Source of the DNA: Bolinopsis microptera
Lineage: Eukaryota; Ctenophora; Tentaculata; Lobata; Bolinopsidae
Reading direction: 5' to 3'
Length of the DNA stretch: 64,000 bases
Assembly: GCF_026151205.1 (NCBI RefSeq)
Contig: NC_087076.1
Span: 2,565,902 to 2,629,901, forward strand
In this document: in pieces, positions 10,460-20,648 of the stretch
Position numbering within the stretch: position 1 is the stretch's first letter
How the letters are laid out: the number at the start of each line of letters is the position of its first letter
Made by a program: the position numbers and the translations under genes
Notes under the pieces: model-generated
The model's input: the letters and a program-made list of their open reading frames with translations, nothing else
Told to the model about the DNA's origin: nothing
Database searches by the model: none

Positions 10460-13400
10460 ATGATGAACCATCAAGACATATTTTCTGGTTTGTTTGGGGG
10501 TGTTGGAGGTCTCTTTTCATCAGCAGAGGCAATGCTTCATCAGGCATTCCATCCCAAAAGGTATGTTTCGTTACACAAACGTATTGAAAATTATTGCTTT
10601 TTACTTCCTAATACGTTTACGTCGGCCGAGTAGCGCAGTTGGTAAAAACGCCAGTTTAAGCCGTGCTGCTATCCTAGAGGTTGCGAGTTGGATCCCCGTT
10701 AGGGGGGCAGTTCTCAACATATTATAACCAAAAAGGAACGACCGATCACCAAAGCATGGTGTTGCTTAGCACAAAATGGTACGCAGCCTAGGCCTTGGAA
10801 ACAAATAAATTGTTGGAAGCTGTGATGGGCTCCTCGTGCAGAAATGCATGAATATCTTCCTCCTCGCTTACACTTGTGTGAGCTTGGAGAGGCATCATGA
10901 GCGGGCGTTGCCAGGTAGCTGGCTATCCCGTGAATGGAAGCTTGTATATAAAATATGTTTATGTCCTAAAACTCGGAAGTTTTGCTGTTGTTATATTACT
11001 AGTATTCAATCTAGAGGCTTTAAAAACATCTTCTTTCTCAGTGACGACATAACAGTGTCTTTGGAAATAACTTTAAGCGATGTATATCTTGGAAAGAAGA
11101 AATCAGTTGTTCTCGATCGTAAGGTATTTTACTTAATATTGAGCAACAAATATAATAAAATTAAAAATTACAGTCAAGTATATACCCTGATATTAACATT
11201 CTCCCATGAGTGCTGGTGAATCGAATTTAACTATTATAAATTAGCATCAGTTTGTTATAGGTAACAAAAGTTCATAGTATGTAATTATTTTACTGCCGAT
11301 TTCCACCGAAAGAAATACGATTTAACATATTGCCCTCTCAGAAGGGTTGTGGAGGATGTAGAGGAGCAGGGAGAGTCATGACACCCTGCAGAGCTTGTCA
11401 AGGTCAGGGTATCTCAATGGCTGCCATTCAACCATTTCCAGGATATATTCAGCAGGTTATCTTTCAATTTGATTTTATGAACTTTAAGTACTATTGGAAA
11501 TTGAAAGTTTAAATATTCATGAATCTGGATATTTTGTTCAATATATAGACATAAGTCAACTATAAACAGGATATTATGATATTTATTAGCTGATGTACTC
11601 TAATTATCAAAGTATTAATATTCTGGCAAATCCGTCCAGGTCGCCCAGGAATGTCAGCTATGTAGAGGTACAGGTTATGCAGGGAGGGGAAACTGTCCCA
11701 CTTGTCATGGACAAGGAGCCATGGTGGAGAAACGCCAGGTGGACGTCAGAGTGCCCAGGGATTGTAAAAAGAACCATGAGCTTGTATTCGACGGTTTAGG
11801 TGAGCAATGCAACATAAAGTGATATAAGACTAAGAACTAAAACTGTGACGTTTTTTACTTTGGATACGGAACCTCTCCAAAACCCTGATTTTCAGGACAC
11901 CATCTGCCGGGAGAGGAGTCAGGCGATGCTGTTGTGGTGTTGCGCGTACAAGATCACCCCTTCTTCACGCGCCGTGGTGCGCACTTATTTGTGGAAAAAG
12001 AAATCTCCTTGACGGAGGCCCTTTGTGGGGTTGAAGTAGTTGTGAATACTTTGGACGGCAGATCTTTACTGGTGAGTTCTGAAGAACTGATTAATGTTGC
12101 CTGCCTGGTCAAATTATTTAAACTATTAAGTACAAATGTTAAACGCCATTAAAAGTGCCAGATGTACTATGCCTAGTAATGAATGTATCTTTTAAGTTTA
12201 TTGCTACACTTTTTAGTTTGCATTAGTTACTGTAAGGTGGATAACATTTCATAGTATATGTGAAGGTAATGTGAAGTATATATGGAGGTAATGTGAACTC
12301 GTTCGATTGCTAAAATCTAAAAACTGTACTTGAGAAATAAGTATTGCGCGATTACATCCGATAGATAATTTTCTTGTACATAAAAATTCGAATCAGTTTA
12401 CAAATATCAGGTAAATAATAAATAGCTTCTGTAACTACTGACTTTTAAAACTAACATAAATGATTTTTGCTCCTATTAAACAGCATTAGACAGGATCTTT
12501 GCCAAAAATGGTTAAGAATTTCATGTTATCTGCCAAAATCGTTTAAACTTGCTTCACAAATGAGTAATGACCATCTTATTCCTATGCAGTATGCCATTTA
12601 TTTTGAGATTTGATAACTTGAAAATGGAAACATGGTGGTTTTAAAATTTACTTTAGCTGTAAGAAACGCTATTTTCAGATCCGAAACAACCCTAGTGCGA
12701 TGATAAAACCATCTTCAATACGCGTGGTCGAGAGTGAGGGGATGCCGGTGCGGATAAACCGCTCTCAAAACCTTACTTACGGCAACCTCTACATCAAGTT
12801 TAAGGTCAAATTCCCCGAGTCTCTGGACCATGAAACCTGTGAGAAGTTAAAGTGTTTAATGACCGCCAGTCCACCCATAGAAATAGATCGGTGAGTTAAA
12901 AGTTTTTATTTACTGTCGCAAATTTATCCTATATTTGAAATAGAAAACATAGCTCCACATGGTGACTGAGAGGATATTGTTTACTGGTTACCATTCGGAC
13001 GCAGCATTTTATAAATAGAGGTGGCAAAATACATGTGAATTATTCATCAACCCGATCAAATCCAAGTCTTGACCTTCGACATAGCAAGCAACATACCACC
13101 ATATGATTTATTTAAAGTTGGAACACCTTTATCTCTGGTTAAACAATATTTAGGCAATGTTATGATAGGACTATAAAATTATTCTCATCATAACTCATAA
13201 TGGAATTTTGGAAGATATTTCGATTTATTTGACAAATAATTCAGTTTATTTTCGTTAATCAATTCTTGATCCGAATTGTTGGACATGGCAAAAATTGGGA
13301 TATATAAACAGAATGAAACATACTGAATCCTGACATTAATCTTTGTGTAGGAGTAGAGAAGACGTGGAAGAAGTAAGGTTAGACGAATTCGACACTACAG

Positions 13401-13477
13401 TATCCAGGAATCCGCTCGATGAGGAATCAGATGATGATTACAGCTTCGGTGAGGGTATTCAATGTGTTCACCAATAA
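10460..13477 (+). CDS. DNAJA2-like type I Hsp40 co-chaperone, C-terminal part, no J domain seen
   Basis: Exons: 10460-10560, 11042-11123, 11342-11455, 11640-11799, 11896-12071, 12679-12890, 13351-13477. Phases join cleanly for 323 codons plus TAA. Exon 1 gives a Gly/Phe region (DIFSGLFGGVGGLF). Exons 3-4 hold four zinc motifs: CGGCRGAG, CRACQGQG, CQLCRGTG and CPTCHGQG. Later exons carry the client-binding domains (HPFFTRRGAHLF, LTEALCGVEVVVNTLDGRSL, SIRVVESEGMPV). The protein ends GEGIQCVHQ, a CaaX farnesylation box close to the end of human DNAJA2. The family delivers substrates to Hsp70 and needs an N-terminal J domain with HPD. None is encoded in the 10 kb upstream, so either a distant first exon lies outside the window or this is a J-less paralogue. 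The start at 10460 is provisional; an acceptor-like AG at about 10432 would also keep the frame open. Confidence 0.85.
10621..10860 (+). mobile_element. tRNA-derived SINE in DNAJA intron 1
   Basis: It begins with gtcggccgagtagcgcag and has a good pol III A box (TAGCGCAGTTGG) and a degenerate B box region (gaggttgcgagttggatcc), followed by a non-tRNA body. The head resembles the SINE at 44277, so they probably belong to one family. The 3' end is uncertain. Confidence 0.65.
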
Positions 13478-13519
13478 GAACAGTGTTAACAGTGTCCACC
13501 AATAAGAACAGCGTTAACA
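13464..13519 (+). repeat. 28-bp tandem duplication over the DNAJA stop codon
   Basis: The 28-nt unit starting gtgttcaccaataagaac is repeated once with two substitutions. It contains the last codons, encoding VHQ and the TAA stop. The second copy is in the 3' UTR. Confidence 0.8.
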
Positions 13520-14818
13520 GACACCTTCCCGATACAATCAATGCGCGTCACATATCTGCACGTGCAAAAACAATTCACTCTGTGCACTCCTTTCTTAGCG
13601 CCATCTTAGTAAAGTTCGAGTTAACTTGTGACAGTAGTCTTAATGTGGCAAGAGTGAACATTGAACAGCCCCTGCAGCCTGCCATTACGTAATGATTCTA
13701 GGCTAATCAAGACACCAACGTTTCTATCAACGTGGTAAATTCTCGCTTATTCTCCTAAAATGCGTATTTCAATTTAATGGTGTATCTGCTACTATTATCA
13801 CTGTCAATTGCGTCAATTGAAATCTATTTATTAAGGAAAGATAATCATCTACAGTAACTTCTTCTTTCTCCTAATTAACCTTGTGTCAGCTTCTTGACGG
13901 CATATTTTCATACTTTGAGTAGAGATGGGTTTTATTTGAATGAATTTTTACCTTAACTTTTCCATCCATTCTGTTAGAATAAGCATTTCTTAGGAGGTAT
14001 CTTGATGTTTAAATCACTTATATTTCTGAGATGGAAGTAATTAAATGATTTACTAACATTGGACTGATCGCCGAATTCAGTATTTTCTTTTTCTTTTTTA
14101 GGGCCTCAGATTTATATTCTTACACACGATGCCTTTGTAAAGCAGTATCCATATTTGAATTTTTTGCTAATTTGAATCGTTTAAATATTTGGGTGTCCTA
14201 TGTGGCGACAATGCAAATGGATAAATTACGATTTGTCCATCTCATTTTGACATTTTGGTCTCTATTAACCTGCCAGATTAAACTTTACCTAATTAGATAA
14301 ATCCAAATAAGGAAAGTAAGTCAAATGGTGTTTTAGAAATTTCCAAGTCTTGAAATGTACACATTTTTAAAGGATCAACTGAATTTGTTCATTTAATCTA
14401 GCCATTAAATTATCAGGAATTATACGATCGCGATGAAGGGCAACCATAAAAATGTTTTAAAGATGTTAATATTTAATTGTATTCTTTTCAAAACATGAAA
14501 TGGCCGATGAACAAAAAATGTTTCGCTTATTATCGATTTCTTTCAAAATTATTTGCCAAATATTTGATATATTCAAAAAATGTCTCTTATTGAACAGAGT
14601 AAAAGATAGAATTTCTCAAACGAAATGAAAAAGGTGAAAATGTTTTATTGAGCAAACTTGTACATTTTACACGTGACACGTGACTTATCCAGACTAGATT
14701 TCAGACATGTTATTAAACAACAGAATACCTAAAGTTGGTATGTAGTATGTACGGTGTCTGAAACCCAAACGCTGTATAATTAATCTCGCTAACTTCCCTT
14801 GCTTACCTCAGCCCCCGC
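13520..14818. other. Intergenic DNA between DNAJA-like gene and PPCDC
   Basis: AT-rich sequence without supported exons. A doubled E-box (cacgtgacacgtgac, about 14671-14685) lies about 140 bp upstream of the PPCDC start and could be promoter sequence. Confidence 0.5.
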
Positions 14819-15388
14819 ATGACAGAACCACTCAAGTTACTCGTATGTTGTACCGGAAGTGTGGCTGCTATAAAAATACCCCTACTTCTCCAACAACTCA
14901 AAGATATTATTCCCGGATTATCGATAAAGCTTGTAGCCACTCAAAATTCACTTCACTTTTTTGATACGACAAGTTTACCAGAGTCTGTACAACTATACAC
15001 AGACTCGGATGAATGGGACACATGGAGCAAGATAGGTGACAAAGTGTTGCATATAGAGCTGCGACGCTGGGCTGATATGATGTTGATAGCACCGTGTGAT
15101 GCGAACACTATGGCTAAAATATCAGGGGGTATCTGCGACAATCTACTCTGTTGTGTGGTGCGTGCCTGGGATCTGGCTAAACCCTTACTTTATTGTCCTG
15201 CTATGAACACTGCCATGTGGGAGCACCCCCTAACTGGAAAACAGATAGCGGTATTAGAAGGTTTTGGGTATATTCGACTGGGTCCCATTTCTAAAGTTTT
15301 AGCTTGTGGGGATGCAGGATTGGGCGCTATGAGCGAAGTCGCTGACATCGTCAATTCAGTGAAGGATAAAATTGGCAAGGTCAAGTAG
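14819..15388 (+). CDS. PPCDC: Phosphopantothenoylcysteine decarboxylase (PPCDC)
   Basis: A single-exon ORF of 189 aa, normal for PPCDC (about 180-210 aa). This flavoprotein decarboxylates 4'-phosphopantothenoylcysteine to 4'-phosphopantetheine in cytosolic coenzyme A synthesis. Family features in order: N-terminal flavin-binding LLVCCTGSVAAIKIP; the catalytic histidine in HIELRRWADMMLIAPCDANT; ISGGICDNLL; the substrate-binding PxMNxxMW motif (CPAMNTAMWEHP); and the C-terminal substrate flap with its reactive cysteine (VLACGDAGLGAM). All key residues appear intact. The ATG at 14819 is the first in frame and directly precedes the conserved region. It is intronless beside intron-rich genes, which could reflect an old retrocopy, though I see no poly(A) remnant or flanking duplication. 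Confidence 0.93.
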   Translation: MTEPLKLLVCCTGSVAAIKIPLLLQQLKDIIPGLSIKLVATQNSLHFFDTTSLPESVQLYTDSDEWDTWSKIGDKVLHIELRRWADMMLIAPCDANTMAKISGGICDNLLCCVVRAWDLAKPLLYCPAMNTAMWEHPLTGKQIAVLEGFGYIRLGPISKVLACGDAGLGAMSEVADIVNSVKDKIGKVK

Positions 15389-16034
15389 TTGGATACGTTG
15401 TCTAATTTCATAATGATGCTTGTTAGCGTCGCTGACTAATGAAACATTCGTAACACTGTAATTATTTAATGAGTCGTCAATTTCCATTGTTTCTACTTGA
15501 GCTAATACTATTATTTGAAGGTGGTATTCGGTTTTTAAAATTATGAGAGTAACGAAATTGGTTGTTGTCATTTCTGTGATCTGGGAATGAATTTCATCTA
15601 GTGAAAAACCATTTAAAATAAAGTTCCATGTTTGTTGCCAAAAAGAACTATCGGTCACACTTCAAGTGAAATATGTTGAAACTTCGTATTTTACGAAATA
15701 CGCGGCGAATCGCTCTACCCATCTGCGCACGTGAGTTCGTATAGGGTTCTTGTAGATTTCAATAAAGTGTTAGCTTGCACTTAGTTGTCAGTTGCAACTA
15801 CCGTTGCCTGTATCATGTGTAATACTTTAGTACTTTGTATTGCTCTAACCAGAGCATATGTGCTTGCAGTGGCGCGAAAGCACATGGTTAGGTGAATACG
15901 TTGTAGGAGGGTCAGTGGCGCAACAAAGGGCCCCACACACGTCACCATGCTATCAGAGTGGGGCGCTTTTCCCCTAATTCTAAGTTTGTTCCTACGAAAA
16001 ATCGTCCTACTTGCCAGCAAAATGTACTTGATTA
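15389..16034. other. Intergenic DNA after PPCDC
   Basis: No supported gene. Minus-strand open frames at 15356-15658 and 15781-16068 have no recognisable content. Confidence 0.5.
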
Positions 16035-16389
16035 GGCGCCATCTACTTAGGACGTCCGCCAATTTCACAGATTTTCAGACCACCCCCTCCCCCTGTCCGG
16101 GTGTGTCCGAATTATCAAAACCACCCCCTCCCCCGGACGTCCGGATTTTCACATTTCAGCTACTTTTAAGAGTACAAATAAAAACAACTCAAATTCATTG
16201 GTAATAAAATTCAAAGAGTTGAAATAAAATTCAAAGAGTCAAAATAAATGGGACTTTTTTTGTTAATTCTGCCAAAATTTCCGGATTTTCAGAAACCCTT
16301 TTTCAGAAACCCTGTCCGGATTTGTCCGGAATTCCAAAACTTAACCACCCCCTCCCTATATTTGCCGGACGTCCTCAGTAGATGGTCCC
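16035..16389. mobile_element. Short inverted-repeat element with CGGACGTCC motifs
   Basis: The left end, reading ccatctacttaggacgtccg from 16039, is mirrored at the right end (about 16362-16389, reading cggacgtcctcagtagatgg). That gives a terminal inverted repeat of about 28 bp with a few mismatches. The interior repeats 'accaccccctccc' and cggacgtccg/tccggattt motifs. It looks like a MITE; no target duplication was identified. Confidence 0.6.
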
Positions 16390-16860
16390 TTATTAGATAT
16401 CCCGACCAACGTACGGCCGACGAGAAAAAAAAAACAAATGTTTTGTTGGGGCACCAAAAATTTCAGTTTTTGCTCGTGATTGCCACCTTACCCATACGAG
16501 TATTTACTGCAGGTTCAGTATGGGCTTTATTTTTACCAACACTTCATCCTCTGCTTTAACTATGCTTTAACTACATCATTAACTACAAATTTAATTTCGG
16601 AAATCTGCCTTCACACCTTTATTTAATTATATATTCTCAATTCTCATATTCTGGCACACAAACGGCATTACTGTATATTCGATTATTCTAACCTAAATTT
16701 GAACGTTCAAGTTTCAACAATTAACTTTACTGCCAGAAACTCACAAATTAGGCTATTTTTGGTTCCGAACGTGAGTCGTGCATGATCCTGTGATAAATGT
16801 AAATACGTAAAATGTTCATGTTGCCACTCTGCACCCTCTATAATTGATAATTTATGCTCA

Positions 16861-17700
16861 TACCTTATCGGACCTTATTTGGACGGACATTACTTGAACG
16901 GACATAATTATGAACAGACATTAATATGAACGCTAGAAGGCAATCAAAACCATCAAAAATCCGAATTTTTTTCAACTTTTTTTGACGTTTTTTTAATTTT
17001 AGCAAATGATTTTTAAATCCATTTTTCATACACTTAACTATACTAAGCAAGAAAAGCAGTCCATAATAAGTAAAAATGTTAAAATATGTGTACATGATCA
17101 TTATCTAATATCACATATCATCTTCATCAAATGGGTTTTCGTGCAGGGAGATATCCCGGTTTGTCTTTTACTTTATCGAGATGGGTGGTATGGTAGAAGG
17201 TATCGTAGCTGACATAAGCCACCGAAGGTCGCCTATACCAAGTGGGAAGCTAGAGATAAAGCTTAAGCTGTACTTTATGCATTCAAGTATTTCTCTAGTA
17301 GAGCAGTTGGGATCGTTCATTGCCCGGTACGACTACGAGTTGGACAGACAACCAGTTGTAAGATAAAATGAGGTAGAAGAAGCCGAAGATCAACTTCAAG
17401 ATAGTGATCATGCAATAATGTGATATTTACAATTCAGATTGTTAAAATTTTATGATACCTTGTTTTTATTGATTCAACGATATAGTTTAGTCTAATGATA
17501 GCAATTGAAATTGACTGAAATTAAAAAGTTGTCATATTCTGGACAAAAAGTTCGAAATGGAAAAACTTTTGAAAAAAATTCAACGGACTTTAACTTGGAC
17601 GGACATTAATTGAACGGACTTTATTTGAACGGACATTAACGTGAACGTTAGGGCCTCCAGCGTTCAAGTAATGTCCGTCCAAATAAGGTCCGATAAGGTA
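16861..17700. mobile_element. MITE-like element with perfect 40-bp terminal inverted repeats
   Basis: Positions 16861-16900 (starting taccttatcggaccttattt) are the exact reverse complement of 17661-17700. Inside each end, diverged copies of 'ttgaacggacatta' recur as subterminal repeats (16890-16940, 17580-17655). The termini begin and end with TA, consistent with a mariner-type TA target. The 760-bp interior has two short ORFs without recognisable transposase. The perfect TIRs suggest recent activity. A lone copy of the terminus is at 52913-52926. Confidence 0.85.
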
Positions 17701-18049
17701 GTCATGGCCCCTCCATTAGAACGGTGCATTCCAATTGGGGTATCGAGATAGACAGGGACCAGGGTCACTGAAATTTCACCAGTCATAAACCGATCATTGA
17801 TCATTACCAAATGTAACTGTATACTAATACAGTAGAATGCAGCAATGTCAATTTGTTGCTTACACTTTTGAATGCAAGTAAAATCCAATTTAAACGAAAA
17901 ACTTTAATGAATCAACATTGATTAAAATTGAATTAAAAACATGTGTATTTTTCCCATTTTAAATCTTAAAACATTTTAAAAAATGTCCTCAAATTCGCTG
18001 AATTAAAACTGATAACACATCCAATTCTACATTTTCTAGCAAGGAGTGT
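17701..18049. other. Intergenic, 3' flank of the PAN-domain gene
   Basis: No supported coding sequence. This is the 3' flank of the minus-strand gene that ends at 18050. Confidence 0.5.
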
Positions 18050-18951
18050 TTATTTCGAACAGTTCATGTTCATGCTGGTAAATCCCCTAGCATAGCTCTG
18101 TCCCCTCGCTCCGTACTGCAGACTCTTCAGCCAGCAGTCTCCAGCAGAAATCCGGTAAGTAAAGGAAACACAGCGAGGCTCTTCCCTACAGAATCCCTCA
18201 CATTTGCTTACACTGTATCGGTCCGTTGTCAGATGGACCAAGTCAGCTCCCTCGAAATTTGCGTTTGCGTGTGCACATCTGGAACGAGCAGTTTTATATA
18301 TCAATATGGTTAAAAGTGCCCAATTATGAATCAGAACTTCAATCACAAATTATCATTGCAATCTGACTCCATAAACAATAGGTCATAAACTTACCTGGAA
18401 GCTTGCGATGCGGTTGAGGGACACTCCATGTTGAGACTAACAAGGCCGTGCGCAGCGGTCGGTCCTCTGAGTCCACTCTTGCGATGCTTCAGCCAGCAGT
18501 CCCTGGAAGATGCCCGGAAAGTGAGAGACACACACCTCTCTGTATCTCGACAGAAAATCTCGCACTGGCCCAATGTGTACGCTGTCCTGTGACCCAAGTC
18601 TGCTCCCCAGTAGTCCACGCTGGACTTAGCACAGCTCTGGTCACTCTTGTTGTCGCAGTCCATGTTGGTGCTGATCAGCCCTCCTTTTATAGAAGGACCA
18701 TGGTTTCCTCCTCTTCGGTACTTGAGCCAGCATGTTCTGGAGGAAGAACTGTAAGTTATAGCTTTGCAGTTATTGACTGCTTTACACACATTTATGCAAC
18801 TGTCAAAGTTGGGCGCCCTATAATTCCACAAGTCCGCTCCCCAGAAGTCATGGCTGTAGCGGACACAGGAACCAGAACCCTGGTGGATGCAGGCAATCGA
18901 AAACAATAAAGATACGTTTGCGATCGCAGACATCTTGAAATAATGATTCAT
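18050..18951 (-). CDS. Secreted protein with three PAN/apple-like domains
   Basis: Two exons on the minus strand, 18951-18395 and 18278-18050, joined in frame across a consensus GT-AG intron, give 261 aa. The N-terminus has a signal peptide (hydrophobic AIANVSLLFSIACIHQGSGS). Three repeats of about 75 residues follow, each with a (Y/N)F/DYWGADL-like start, a C...C pair around CRDTERCVSLTF or similar, a CWLK motif and a C-terminal (S/N)MxC. This matches PAN/apple modules, which bind proteins or carbohydrates outside the cell. Domains lie at about residues 28-100, 105-180 and 187-260. The intron falls between domains 2 and 3. There is no membrane segment, so it is probably a secreted lectin-like or matrix protein. 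Its ligand is unknown. Confidence 0.85.
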
Positions 18952-20153
18952 ATTAGTCCTGAGGCTGGTTTGAAAGCGAATTTTAAAAATTTCGGTTTCG
19001 GGTCCAAAGTAGGCAAATAATTTAATCAGCCTTTCTTATAATTAAGTAAAGATAATTCGCTATAATCTACTAGTACCTCGCAACTGTTCCGTTGATTTTT
19101 TTATAGCCGGAATGACTTCCGTTGATTTTCTGCGTTCTTTGCATCAAAAAATAAAATTTTCTAGTTTGATTAGCTAAATGTTGCAGGTTGAAGATAATTT
19201 GATGATATAATTTAATTATAATCGTCCTTTTCCTGATTCACGATAACCTTGATTGACCATGTCTCTGGCACAATACCAGACACCAAATTCTAATTCCATA
19301 AAAGAGTAGTATTCAAGATGGAGGTCTTCTAGATAATAATACGATATCAACCAATTTTAGCGTAGGTTTTGCCGTATTTTGAATTCAGCCACTTGTCCTT
19401 ATCGAATCAGGGGTAGTCAACATCATCCAAATGGGAATGCTTCGTCCAGCTCCCAAAATTCAACATTTACGAACTCTGCATACTAAACTACTATTTTAAC
19501 AATCTTGCAAAATCTCTGTTACAGGACATATTTTAATGTAGCTATAATTCTGAGGTGTAACTTTTTAACGTGTCTATTTAAAATTACCGCTAAAACTAAA
19601 TAAGGTATTTAAATTGTAGCAATTGCATAATCATACCACATAAATAATCATCATCATGAGTTCTGCTTTAACAAATCAGGCGTAACAAAATTTGTATTTT
19701 TATGGTTCATATTTCACAAATTTTAATCATTCAACATCGATCAGCAGACAACCCTGCTCGCATGTTTTAATCTTGATAATGGAAATTTGTTTTGTGTTCT
19801 GTGTGTGTGTGTGTGTAAACTGTAATTTGAATGACATGTAATGGTAGAAAATATTTTCAAAATCTCTAAAAATTTCTATTTTGGTGGGCGTAGAAGTTTA
19901 GAAATGTGCCTATATTCTACAATGTAACCCAACATTGCTCGATTAGATTGCAATTGGCAGTTCCCAGTTCCACGTATATTTATCACAACTTTAAAGTGCT
20001 ATCTCTGCCACCCACGATTATTATATCAAAACAAAATGTTCGATTCAGAAAGAATTTAGCAAAATACTGTGATGCTTACGTGGCCACCGACCAAGATTTC
20101 CTGCAATCATGATACTAGCCACAACCCTGGATATGGTAATCAGATTTAAATAT

Positions 20154-20205
20154 TAGTACGATTAGACTTGTCTCTTCAGCTGAAAAGACAAATCTAATCG
20201 TACTA
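20154..20205. other. Hairpin with 20-bp arms
   Basis: agtacgattagacttgtct (20155-20173) and agacaaatctaatcgtact (20186-20204) pair with one mismatch, and the flanking T/A adds one more pair. The loop is itself centred on the palindrome ttcagctgaa. This could be a tiny foldback element or a small-RNA hairpin. Confidence 0.7.
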
Positions 20206-20519
20206 GTTGTTAGCCAAATTAATAAATTGGAACTGGAAGATAACCTCTAAAATTTACTCCGATTTCAGGTGGTTTCAAAGTTTCTGCGCTTGAAACCATC
20301 CGTATAAATGTAATCTCACTGACCATGTTATTTTAGCAAGTTTTCCGGTCCTGGATCTGTATGTCATTGCATGACAGATCTCTGCAGCACAGACCTCTCT
20401 GCTAAATCACGGGAAACGTTTCACACTTGGGTGAGACAAGGGACATCTTGGTAAATAATCTGCATGCCTGACTACTAACGATCCTCTAAATTGCCGCGTG
20501 ACTTTTTCTAGAGCTCTCG

Positions 20520-20648
20520 TTGGCTGGAGCTAAAGTAGCTATCCTCTCATTGGTCAGAAGGCTCCGATGATGTGGAGTGTCACGTGACCAATGTCTGGAC
20601 AGCCTGGTCTCTGCAGAGTTGGGGGAATCTTGTTTGTTGTTTTGCAAG
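20520..20648 (+). promoter_or_regulatory. Likely proximal promoter of the vWD gene
   Basis: Within 130 bp of the ATG lie a cattgg (inverted CCAAT) box near 20548, an overlapping E-box and CCAAT (tcacgtgaccaatg, about 20579-20592), and a GC-richer composition than the surroundings. No TATA box was seen. This is inference from motif content only. Confidence 0.35.

Larger units (their letters stand above)
18952..20648. other. Intergenic region between divergent PAN and vWD genes
   Basis: No supported exon. It contains a short (gt)n run at 19800 and a strong hairpin at 20154-20205. The right end, about 20510-20600, carries CCAAT-type boxes (cattggtcag) and tcacgtgaccaatg, as expected of the vWD gene promoter. 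Confidence 0.5.

Noticed and set aside
18448-18909. 153-codon plus-strand ORF
   Set aside because: It is the antisense of the PAN-domain exon, which has a signal peptide and repeated domains on the minus strand.
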